NCBI GenBank assembly: GCA_030605915.1
Contig: JAUWHM010000010.1
Location: forward strand, 1 to 5,460
Origin: Nitrospirota bacterium
Lineage (GTDB): Bacteria > NPL-UPA2 > JAGMAN01
Direction: 5' to 3'
DNA length: 5,460 bases
Positions within the stretch are counted from its first letter, which is position 1. Each line of letters begins with the position of its first letter. The position numbers were made by a program, and so were the translations under genes. This document shows, piece by piece, positions 1 to 4,918 of this stretch. The notes beneath the pieces were generated by a model. It saw only the letters and a list, made by a program, of their open reading frames with translations, had not been told where the DNA came from and did not search any database.

Positions 1-83
1 AACAGTGCAATTAAATCCATGTCTCAGCTCTTTGAATTCTTAAAACTCTTCGTCCTAAAGATACAGATGTTCTTGGTCATTTT
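1..83 (-). other. Downstream flank of nagB, possible start of next gene at the edge
   Basis: This stretch follows the nagB stop and holds no gene I can assure. On the minus strand an 18-codon reading frame (ATG at 80-78, TGA at 26-24) begins three bases after the nagB stop; it has no Shine-Dalgarno site of its own and looks like chance or a leader peptide. In the same frame, two codons past that TGA, an ATG at 20-18 opens a frame (M-D-L-I-A-L) that leaves the window. It could be the start of the next gene, but six codons with a weak GAG-type site upstream cannot be identified. No strong terminator hairpin is visible after nagB, so readthrough into a following gene is possible. Confidence 0.25.
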
Positions 84-866
84 TTACTTCTTCAATAGAT
101 CTACCATCTTCTCCACATGTCTATAGTAATCCTTTCTCTTCAATTTCGCACCTGCCTCCTCATCAACCACGATTATGGCTCGAGGATGCATCTGCATCAT
201 GGAAGCAGTAATCTCAGCTGTTATTGGTCCCTCCACCGCCTTGGCTAATACCTCAGCCTTCTTAGCCCCGTTGGCCAGAAGCAGGCAAATCTTAGCTTCC
301 ATTACGCTCCCAACTCCCATGGTGATAGCGTACTTGGGAACTTCATCTATGTTCTTGAAGAAACGAGCGTTATCCTCAATCGTCTCCTCAGTCAAGGTCT
401 TTACTCTGGTTCGGGAACCAAGCGAGGAACCAGGTTCATTGAAGGCAATGTGTCCATCTCCCCCAATCCCCAGCACCTGTAAATCTATCCCTCCGGCATC
501 ACGGATCATTTTCTCATATTCCTGGCAATGAGCCTCTAAGTCCTTGGCCATTCCATCTGGAACATGGACATTCTTCTTATCAATGTTTATGTGATTGAAG
601 AGATTCTCATCCATGAAGTAATGGTAGCTCTGTGGATGGTCTGGGGCCAGGCCACAGTATTCGTCCAGGTTAAAGGTCGTCACTTTGGAGAAATCCAGTC
701 CCTCATCCCTATGCATGCGGATGAGCTCCTTATATAGACCAAGCGGAGTGCTTCCCGTGGCCAGACCCAGAACGAAATGGTCTTTCTTCTTCCTCATCTC
801 CCCAGCTACAATCTCAGCCGCCTTTCGGCTCATCTCCTCATAATCCTTCTTAATAAATACCTGCAT
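84..866 (-). CDS. nagB: Glucosamine-6-phosphate deaminase (NagB)
   Basis: Cytoplasmic enzyme converting glucosamine-6-phosphate to fructose-6-phosphate plus ammonia, the step that returns amino sugars from chitin, N-acetylglucosamine or recycled peptidoglycan to glycolysis. The 260-residue product is close to the E. coli length of 266 and its landmarks keep a constant offset of four: LATGSTP (phosphate-binding loop, about 35-41), D68 in NLDEY, and D137, H139 and E144 in GDGHIAFNEP, matching E. coli D72, D141, H143 and E148. SRTRVKT (151-157) matches the segment that carries allosteric-site residues in E. coli, but the equivalent of Tyr254 does not look like tyrosine by eye, so GlcNAc6P activation is uncertain. 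I chose the ATG at 866-864, four bases after an AGGAGG; the frame also extends to a TTG at 899, but those eleven codons run over the ribosome binding site. The gene has its own likely promoter (961-989). Identity is secure. Confidence 0.97.
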   Translation of the reverse strand: MQVFIKKDYEEMSRKAAEIVAGEMRKKKDHFVLGLATGSTPLGLYKELIRMHRDEGLDFSKVTTFNLDEYCGLAPDHPQSYHYFMDENLFNHINIDKKNVHVPDGMAKDLEAHCQEYEKMIRDAGGIDLQVLGIGGDGHIAFNEPGSSLGSRTRVKTLTEETIEDNARFFKNIDEVPKYAITMGVGSVMEAKICLLLANGAKKAEVLAKAVEGPITAEITASMMQMHPRAIIVVDEEAGAKLKRKDYYRHVEKMVDLLKK

Positions 867-879
867 CCTTCCTCCTCCT
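867..879 (-). promoter_or_regulatory. Ribosome binding site that fixes the nagB start
   Basis: On the minus strand an AGGAGGAGGAAGG run ends directly before the ATG at 866-864. Its two overlapping AGGAGG registers lie four and seven bases from the ATG. This is the strongest Shine-Dalgarno match in the window and rules against the upstream in-frame TTG at 899, whose extension would be translated across it. Confidence 0.85.
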
Positions 880-960
880 CGTAACAGTTTAGATAACAAA
901 AGTCATAAGGAATTTTGTAGCTAAACTATTACCTTATCCTTTTCACTCTACTTCGTTAAG

Positions 961-989
961 AATATAACACACGCTCCCAAATCAGGCAA
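961..989 (-). promoter_or_regulatory. Candidate sigma70-type promoter for nagB
   Basis: On the minus strand a -35 hexamer TTGCCT (989-984, 4 of 6 to consensus) is separated by 17 bases from a -10 hexamer TATATT (966-961, 5 of 6). The -10 is preceded by TGT, an extended -10 motif. Transcription would begin near 954, leaving a leader of roughly 88 bases before the nagB ATG. The spacing and position are good; the call rests on sequence match only. Confidence 0.5.
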
Positions 990-994
990 CAAAA

Positions 995-1024
995 ATCACT
1001 TTGTTGTTACAATAACAAAATGAT
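995..1024. terminator. AT-rich palindrome: terminator of the slt unit or operator for nagB
   Basis: An imperfect inverted repeat has arms ATCA-C-TTTGTT (995-1005) and AACAAA-A-TGAT (1014-1024): eleven positions with one mismatch around an eight-base loop. Read on the minus strand the second arm runs straight into TTTT, so it fits a weak intrinsic terminator 20 bases after the 35-codon ORF that ends the slt unit. Read on the plus strand a TGATTTTT follows at 1028-1035, which also pairs with AAAAATCA at 991-998. The low G+C stem would be weak as a terminator. The alternative is a repressor or activator site: the core 1001-1018 has TTGTT/AACAA symmetry and lies 12 bases upstream of the nagB -35 hexamer. 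Confidence 0.4.
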
Positions 1025-1043
1025 AGTTGATTTTTATGTAAAA

Positions 1044-1151
1044 TCACTTGAATTTATAGATTAGAGGAACTTCTTTACAGTCAGGGAAGTGGGGACACTT
1101 GATGCACTCGCTCCAGATCTTATGCGGGAGCTCACCTTTTTCATTCTCCAT
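1044..1151 (-). CDS. Small Cys-rich protein, 35 aa, overlapping the transglycosylase stop
   Basis: I do not recognise this gene. The ATG at 1151-1149 lies inside the last codons of the upstream transglycosylase gene, sharing 11 bases in another frame (ATGGAGAATGA contains the start of one and the stop of the other). This arrangement suggests translational coupling, which would explain the lack of a clear Shine-Dalgarno site. The product is hydrophilic and has no signal peptide or membrane segment. It has a C-x2-C-x5-C pattern (C16, C19, C25) in the context WSECIKCPHFPDCK, with H21 nearby as a possible fourth ligand, which suggests metal binding; the role is unknown. Cys-Pro-aromatic composition of this kind is unusual for random translation of an intergenic region, but 35 codons is short enough for chance. 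The AT-rich palindrome follows its stop, consistent with it ending the transcript. Confidence 0.5.
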   Translation of the reverse strand: MENEKGELPHKIWSECIKCPHFPDCKEVPLIYKFK

Positions 1152-3180
1152 AAATATGCTTATACATGGCATAGCTGGACATCACCTTCTTCACATAGCG
1201 CTTGGTCTCGGATGAGGGGATATCCTCAATAAATTCATCTATGTCTTCACTGCTCTTTTTAAGCCAATTGGTTACATTGGTTGGACCACCATTGTAGGCA
1301 GTTAGGGCAAGGATGAAATTCCCATCAAATTTCTCAAGGAGATAGGCCAAATACCAGGTCCCTAATTTAATGTTCGGTTTGGGCTGGAAGAGACTGTCAT
1401 CCTCGAATGCCTTCTCCCCCATCTTCACCGCTATCCATTCTCCAGTTGAAGGGAGAATCTGCATAAGCCCCATGGCCTTAGACCGGGATTCTGCCTTAGG
1501 GTTGAATCTACTCTCCTCCCTGATGAGAGCATGGACGAAAAGGGGGTCTAAGTTCAATCTGCGCGAATAGTCTTTGACATATTCCTGGTAGTAGATGGGA
1601 TAGAGAAATGATAAAGGTTCTCCTGGCAGCTTATCCAGATTAACTTTATTAGAGGCTATCTCTATCTGCTCAATGGAGCGCTGATAGAGGCCAGCTAACT
1701 TATAGAGGAAGGCCAGGTTATAGTAAAATTCCAGGTTCCTTTTTCTCTTCCTGAAACTGACTCTCAGCTCTCCGACGGCATCTTCGAACATCTCTAATCT
1801 AATCAGGGCTAATCCTTTCCTGAAATGAAGGTCCCTTCCCTGAAGGGGGGGAAGCTGGGAGTAAAGCTGTAGCGCCTCCATCTGGGGAGGTGAAACCGGA
1901 GATTTTTTCTCCGTCTCTTTAAGGTGTAAGGTAGCTCTTATCCATATCATTCTCCCCTCAGCTCTCTGACAATACAAATGGTGAGGGAACCTTTCCTGAA
2001 CGAGCTGGTAAGCTTGAATGGCTCTCAGGTAGTTGCCCATCCGCTCCTCTAATTTTCCCAACCAATATTGACTATCGGCAGCTAACTCTCGGTTAGGATA
2101 CTCCTCAATTAACTTCCCGAGCACCTGGGAAGCCGGGGAGAAGTCACCTAACTTCATCAGACATCTGGACATCTGCCAGTAAGCTTTATCTCCCAGCCTG
2201 CTCTTCGGATAGTGGGAGATGAGCCTATCATATTCCTTTATGCTGGCTCTCAGGTTACCCAATCTCCCATAAGATTTACCTTTCTCAAATATGGCCTTCT
2301 CTACCCAGAGACTCTGCGGATAAGAGCTAATCAGCTCCTCATACCGCCCCAAAGCTATCTCCTCCTGCTCCAGAGAGACGAAGCTTTGCCCTATCATATA
2401 AATTGCTTTGGGAACTAACTCGCTCTGAGGGAAATTAGCTAAGAGTTTCTCATATTCTCTTATTGCTCCTCGATAGTCCTTCCTATTATAAAAGCAGTCT
2501 CCTATCAAATGCTGGGCCTGGGAGGCTAAGGAGGAGTCCTTAATTTTTCTCAATTTAGAAATGGCCAGTTCATACTTAGCATTATAATAGAGGACCAGCG
2601 CCCCTTGATACTCTTCTTTGGGAGTGGGTCGGTAGGGCTTTATCCCCTCCACCCTCAAGAGAGCCTGATAAGCAAAGGGGCTCTGAGGAAACTTCTCCAT
2701 TATCTTAACGTAGAAAGCAGCTGCCTCTTTCTCCCTCCGGGAAGCCTGATACTCTCTTCCCAGGAAGAAATAAATCCTGTCCCGGGGAAAGACGGATGGA
2801 TAATCTTTAAGGAGCTTCTCATAACGGACCGCTGCCTGCCGGTACTTACCTCTTTCAGCCTGAATGGAGGCTATCCGATATAGAGCATAAGGAGCCTTCA
2901 GGCTTTGAGGATAGGACCTCACTACTTTATCATATTCTCTGATAGCCCGTTTCCAGTCCTTTGATTTCTCATAACAACTGGCTAAGTAATACTGAGCATA
3001 ATCACTCAGGAGTGGATAGCGGCGGACGGTTTTCTTGAAGTGGCTGGCTGCCTGGCCATATTTACCTTCCTGAAACAGCTTCCATCCTCTGTGGAAATTC
3101 TCTTCATCAATTGAAGCAAGGGCCGTGCTTGAACTGAGGAAGAGGATAATCAGGATGAACCGCTTGATTATCTTTGACAT
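1141..3180 (-). CDS. slt: Secreted soluble lytic murein transglycosylase (Slt, family 1) with N-terminal TPR array
   Basis: Exported enzyme that cleaves the MurNAc-GlcNAc bond of peptidoglycan without water, leaving 1,6-anhydro-MurNAc ends. Residues 1-22 form a Sec signal peptide (KIIKR, a hydrophobic run, then ALA before S23) with no lipobox, so a soluble periplasmic product is expected. From about 25 to 400 there are helical repeats each ending in YP or FP (55, 91, 128, 165, 251, 288, 325, 362, 399), a mostly 37-residue period typical of BamD/YbgF-like TPRs. Residues about 525-679 are the catalytic domain: catalytic E556 in the ES motif (REESRFNP), GLMQI 571-575, AYNGG 628-632, and IPSSETKRYV ending at 663, as in Slt70. 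The 679-residue length is near Slt70 (about 645), but the helical part reads as TPRs, so target selection may differ. The ATG follows GAGGGAAG (3188-3181). The start diverges from a plus-strand membrane gene 24 bases away. The symbol slt is by domain, not proven orthology. Confidence 0.95.
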   Translation of the reverse strand: MSKIIKRFILIILFLSSSTALASIDEENFHRGWKLFQEGKYGQAASHFKKTVRRYPLLSDYAQYYLASCYEKSKDWKRAIREYDKVVRSYPQSLKAPYALYRIASIQAERGKYRQAAVRYEKLLKDYPSVFPRDRIYFFLGREYQASRREKEAAAFYVKIMEKFPQSPFAYQALLRVEGIKPYRPTPKEEYQGALVLYYNAKYELAISKLRKIKDSSLASQAQHLIGDCFYNRKDYRGAIREYEKLLANFPQSELVPKAIYMIGQSFVSLEQEEIALGRYEELISSYPQSLWVEKAIFEKGKSYGRLGNLRASIKEYDRLISHYPKSRLGDKAYWQMSRCLMKLGDFSPASQVLGKLIEEYPNRELAADSQYWLGKLEERMGNYLRAIQAYQLVQERFPHHLYCQRAEGRMIWIRATLHLKETEKKSPVSPPQMEALQLYSQLPPLQGRDLHFRKGLALIRLEMFEDAVGELRVSFRKRKRNLEFYYNLAFLYKLAGLYQRSIEQIEIASNKVNLDKLPGEPLSFLYPIYYQEYVKDYSRRLNLDPLFVHALIREESRFNPKAESRSKAMGLMQILPSTGEWIAVKMGEKAFEDDSLFQPKPNIKLGTWYLAYLLEKFDGNFILALTAYNGGPTNVTNWLKKSSEDIDEFIEDIPSSETKRYVKKVMSSYAMYKHIYGE

Positions 3181-3202
3181 CTTCCCTCGCTTATGCTAAA
3201 GT
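3174..3202 (+). promoter_or_regulatory. Candidate promoter for the DUF2065-like gene, overlapping the slt start codon
   Basis: On the plus strand a perfect -35 hexamer TTGACA (3174-3179) is followed after exactly 17 bases by TAAAGT (3197-3202, 4 of 6 to TATAAT), preceded by TGC as an extended -10. The -35 lies across the antisense of the slt Met-Ser codons and the spacer holds the slt ribosome binding site. Transcription would start near 3209-3211, which favours a start codon at 3211 (nearly leaderless) or 3226 over 3205. The TTGACA may be a by-product of the ATG-TCA codons of slt, hence the modest confidence. Confidence 0.4.
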
Positions 3203-3204
3203 AA

Positions 3205-3423
3205 ATGAGTATGGACCAAGTCTACATGTTCACATTCCGAAACTTGAAATTGATATTTGCCGGGATATGTTTCGCTCTGCTCGCAGAAGGAATCATCTGG
3301 TTCTTCATTCCCGGGAAGATTACTCATTGGATACATAGTATATCTAAGGCGCATCTTCGCTTTCTGGGAGCCATTGAGATCATCGTCTCCCTTGGGCTAC
3401 TTTACCTCATCATCTATCATTAG
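3205..3423 (+). CDS. Small inner-membrane protein, DUF2065 (YjeT)-like
   Basis: A protein of up to 72 residues with two predicted membrane helices, about 15-35 and 53-70, joined by a short basic loop. The pattern LLAEGIIWFFIPGK, then a helix, then LRFLGAIEIIVSLGLLY matches the layout of the DUF2065 family (E. coli YjeT, 65 aa): an EG pair inside helix 1 (E28-G29), a proline just after it (P36), and an LR-x2-G start to helix 2. The family has no established biochemical function. In-frame ATGs lie at 3205, 3211 and 3226; none has a good Shine-Dalgarno site. The third gives 65 residues, the family length, and fits best with the candidate promoter, while the first is kept here as the outer limit. 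It is the only plus-strand gene in the window, diverging from slt and converging on the 63-codon gene with 18 bases between stops. The family call is by eye and of moderate certainty. Confidence 0.72.
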   Translation: MSMDQVYMFTFRNLKLIFAGICFALLAEGIIWFFIPGKITHWIHSISKAHLRFLGAIEIIVSLGLLYLIIYH

Positions 3424-3441
3424 GAAGAAAATTCGTCGCTT

Positions 3442-3633
3442 CTAAAGAGCAATGGCCAGAATAACTAATATCAAGATAGAGATAATTTGAATCCGTTTAT
3501 CCTCAGGAGTAAGTTGATAACCCTCTTTCTTGCCTTCGTCCTCTCCTTCCTCCTCCTCAGCCTGACTAATTCCAGCCATCACAATAAAGGTGAGAACAAA
3601 GCCAATGAGGAGAAGGATTATAAGCTTCTTCAT
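3442..3633 (-). CDS. Small acidic protein with hydrophobic segments at both ends, unknown function
   Basis: Not recognised. The 63-residue product begins MKKL, then has a hydrophobic stretch (about 4-20) ending in GISQA, which fits either a signal peptide cleaved after A25 or an uncleaved membrane anchor. Residues 26-37 form a very acidic then lysine-bearing linker (EEEEGEDEGKK). After YQLTPEDKRIQ a second hydrophobic segment (about 49-63) runs to the last residue. If both segments insert, this is a two-helix membrane hairpin with a charged loop; if the first is cleaved, a tail-anchored peptide of about 38 residues remains. The start is well supported: GGGGAG (3644-3639) lies five bases before the ATG. 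It lies downstream of the Cys4 ORF on the same strand, separated by 139 bases containing the GATTACA-type repeats, so it may have its own promoter, though I found no convincing one. Strong Shine-Dalgarno site and sensible topology argue for a real gene; low-complexity sequence gives no functional clue. Confidence 0.65.
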   Translation of the reverse strand: MKKLIILLLIGFVLTFIVMAGISQAEEEEGEDEGKKEGYQLTPEDKRIQIISILILVILAIAL

Positions 3634-3678
3634 GGTAGCTCCCCTTCTTATCTTCTCTAGGGCGTCGCAAAACTCCGC

Positions 3679-3765
3679 GATTACACCGACCTTTTAAAAT
3701 TTAGATTACACAGAATAAATACTCCACAGAAAAATCTGCGTAATCTTCTCAAAATCTGTGTAATC
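3679..3765. repeat. Cluster of GATTACACAGA-type direct and inverted repeats
   Basis: Four copies of one 11-base motif lie in the gap between the Cys4 ORF and the 63-codon gene. Two are forward on the plus strand: GATTACACCGA (3679-3689) and GATTACACAGA (3704-3714). Two are reversed: TCTGCGTAATC (3735-3745) and TCTGTGTAATC (3755-3765), exactly 20 bases apart. The copies at 3704 and 3755 are perfect reverse complements and could form a stem around a 40-base loop. From memory, this GATTAC(A/G)CAGATT type with roughly 20-base spacing occurs as dispersed intergenic repeats in many environmental bacteria; its function is not established. The segment codes for nothing visible. Confidence 0.7.
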
Positions 3766-3772
3766 ATTACTA

Positions 3773-3928
3773 TTATCTTCTCTTGTAATCGGGGCAGCGA
3801 GTAGCGTTTGGCCTCTCCCGGCGAGTGCAGGCATTTCCCCAGTCATATTTACAGGTGTCGCAGAGGAACTCACCGCTTGAGAGAAGCGACCTTATTCTCT
3901 GCCAGAATCTCTTTAAAGTTCCTCTCAT
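3773..3928 (-). CDS. Small four-cysteine (zinc-ribbon-like) protein, 51 aa
   Basis: A short gene I do not recognise. The N-terminal half (1-19) is basic and amphipathic (KRFWQRIRSLL). The C-terminal half carries four cysteines as C23-x2-C26-x7-C34-x10-C45, in the context FLCDTCKYDWGNAC then RPNATRCPDY, ending in KRR. The two CxxC-like halves suggest a single structural zinc or other metal site, and the basic ends would suit nucleic-acid or membrane-surface contact; both are inference. The ATG is preceded four bases upstream by AAAAGGGA (3940-3933), a usable Shine-Dalgarno site. It lies 33 bases after the SAM hydrolase stop on the same strand and in the same frame, with no stop between, so it is probably cotranscribed with that gene. 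The dense Cys/Trp/Tyr/Pro pattern is unlike noncoding sequence. The GATTACA-type repeats begin just beyond its stop. Confidence is limited by size and lack of a family match. Confidence 0.65.
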   Translation of the reverse strand: MRGTLKRFWQRIRSLLSSGEFLCDTCKYDWGNACTRRERPNATRCPDYKRR

Positions 3929-3961
3929 GCCATCCCTTTTAGTCGAACCGAGGCCATCGTC

Positions 3962-4792
3962 CTACAGCATCTCCACTACCACCTTACCTCCCAGGCCTAT
4001 TCCTAATGCCTGATGAGCATTCCCCTGGCTGAGGGAGATCTCTAAGTTGTTACTGCTGCCAAATATGGCTAAAAGCTCCCCGGGCTCAGTCTCAGCATAG
4101 GATTTATTGACCCTGGAAATTTCCTTTCCTCCCACTAATATCCTCACTGCATAGTGCGGAAACTTCTCTTTTAGCTCTTCCCAATCGCTCCGGGCTATAT
4201 TGGTGATAAGATTCCCAAACCGGTCAATATAGATAACTTCTCCTTCTATGTTCCCATCATCCCGCAAATTTACTCTGGGGATCTCCACCTGTTTAATTTG
4301 CCCCTTTAGATGTTTGCTATCTAACGGGGCCTGGCTAATCCTGGGACCAAGTTCAGTTAGATTCACGCCCTTAGAGAGGTGAGCGGCCACCGGGGCAAAG
4401 ATATCCCGACCATGGAAAGTTTGACTGACTTCCCCTAAAAAGTACTTACCATTTGCGACCTCAACCATCTCCCCTATTTTCTCATTTTGGAGGATAAGCG
4501 TAAGAACTCCATTATCGGGAGCAAGGAAGAAGTAGCGAGATGTTCTCAGGCAGACTACCCTCCTCCCGCTTCCCACTCCCGGATCCACCACCACTACATG
4601 AATAGTCCCATCGGAGAAATATCTATAAGAAGATTTGAGGATGAAGGCCGCGCCCAAAATATCCTGAGGCGCAACTTCATGGCAGAGGTCAATAACTGTG
4701 GCCTCAGGATTTATTCGCAGAATAACTCCCTTCATCACTCCCACATAGCTATCTTTCATTCCAAAGTCAGTTAAAAGAGTTATCACCCTCAT
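3962..4792 (-). CDS. S-adenosyl-L-methionine hydrolase / SAM hydroxide adenosyltransferase (DUF62)
   Basis: Cytoplasmic enzyme of the DUF62 (SAM_adeno_trans) family, related to the fluorinase and chlorinase but using water or hydroxide to split SAM into adenosine and methionine. The 276-residue length is full. Visible motifs in order: TDFG-x2-D-x-YVG-x-MKG (8-22), DPGVGS (70-75), APDNG (91-95), FHGRDIFAP (126-134), then a C-terminal domain starting with EVIYIDRFGNLITNI (185-199) and the ligand-contacting GSSNNLEIS (245-253). The water-activating Asp-Arg-His triad described for the Pyrococcus homologue (D68, R75, H127) corresponds to D70, R77 and H127 here, so the enzyme should be active as a hydrolase. 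The halogenase-specific insertion is not evident. The ATG at 4792 has only a modest ribosome binding site (GGGAA, 4800-4796). It follows purN after 118 bases containing an inverted-repeat element, and precedes the Cys4 ORF. The cellular purpose of the reaction is unsettled; SAM or adenosine homeostasis is usually suggested. Confidence 0.95.
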   Translation of the reverse strand: MRVITLLTDFGMKDSYVGVMKGVILRINPEATVIDLCHEVAPQDILGAAFILKSSYRYFSDGTIHVVVVDPGVGSGRRVVCLRTSRYFFLAPDNGVLTLILQNEKIGEMVEVANGKYFLGEVSQTFHGRDIFAPVAAHLSKGVNLTELGPRISQAPLDSKHLKGQIKQVEIPRVNLRDDGNIEGEVIYIDRFGNLITNIARSDWEELKEKFPHYAVRILVGGKEISRVNKSYAETEPGELLAIFGSSNNLEISLSQGNAHQALGIGLGGKVVVEML

Positions 4793-4805
4793 AAGTTCCC
4801 ACTAT

Positions 4806-4918
4806 TTAAATAGGGACAGCGCCCATTTTTTGCTGTTGTAAAATTGTTGAAAGATGCATGTCCATTTTATAAATCGAAGCCGTCCTATTTATCATAAATG
4901 GTAGCTGTCCCTATTTAA
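4806..4918. repeat. Inverted-repeat element (15-bp perfect arms) between purN and the SAM hydrolase gene
   Basis: The arms are ttaaatagggacagc at 4806-4820 and its exact reverse complement at 4904-4918, enclosing 83 bases. The left arm overlaps a perfect 12-base palindrome CTATTTAAATAG (4802-4813), and TCCC just outside it makes a degenerate head-to-head third copy. A fourth imperfect copy (gtcctattta) lies at 4882-4891. From memory, AATAGGGACAG-type ends resemble REP-like or miniature elements mobilised by IS200-type/REP-associated transposases; no transposase is encoded here. The right arm contains the stop codon of purN. I see no clear target-site duplication. The element has no coding capacity. 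Confidence 0.6.

Noticed and set aside
24..80. 18-codon ORF just after nagB
   Set aside because: It is too short, has no separate Shine-Dalgarno site and shows no recognisable composition.
175..531. Plus-strand open frame of 118 codons
   Set aside because: It is antisense to nagB, which has all catalytic residues. The plus frame shows no family pattern and no ribosome binding site.
864..899. Extended nagB start at the TTG (899)
   Set aside because: The extra codons translate the ribosome binding site, and homologues begin at the ATG followed by a short beta strand.
2605..2883. Plus-strand open frame of 92 codons (and shorter ones at 1370-1570 and 2212-2418)
   Set aside because: All lie antisense within the TPR/Slt gene. 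The repeated TPR codons create long antisense frames, and the products look random.
3257..3445. Second plus-strand frame within the DUF2065-like gene
   Set aside because: It is shifted relative to the two-helix membrane protein, which matches a known family layout; this frame does not.
3679..3765. CRISPR-like reading of the GATTACACAGA repeats
   Set aside because: The repeats are 11 bases, in mixed orientation, with spacers of about 9 to 20 bases and no cas genes, so this is not a CRISPR array.
3781..3790. A fifth copy of the GATTAC motif (tcttgtaatc)
   Set aside because: It matches poorly outside GATTAC and lies in the coding end of the Cys4 ORF (Pro-Asp-Tyr-Lys codons), so it is probably coincidental.
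3825..4013. Plus-strand open frame of 62 codons across the DUF62 end
   Set aside because: It overlaps the 3' end of the DUF62 gene and the Cys4 ORF on the other strand; the minus-strand reading has far better protein-like composition.
4487..4774. Plus-strand open frame of 95 codons
   Set aside because: It is antisense to the conserved N-terminal half of the SAM hydrolase gene, with no recognisable features.
4793..4910. Promoter for the SAM hydrolase gene in the gap after purN
   Set aside because: TATAAA- and TATGAT-like hexamers exist, but none has a convincing -35 at proper spacing, so I do not call one.
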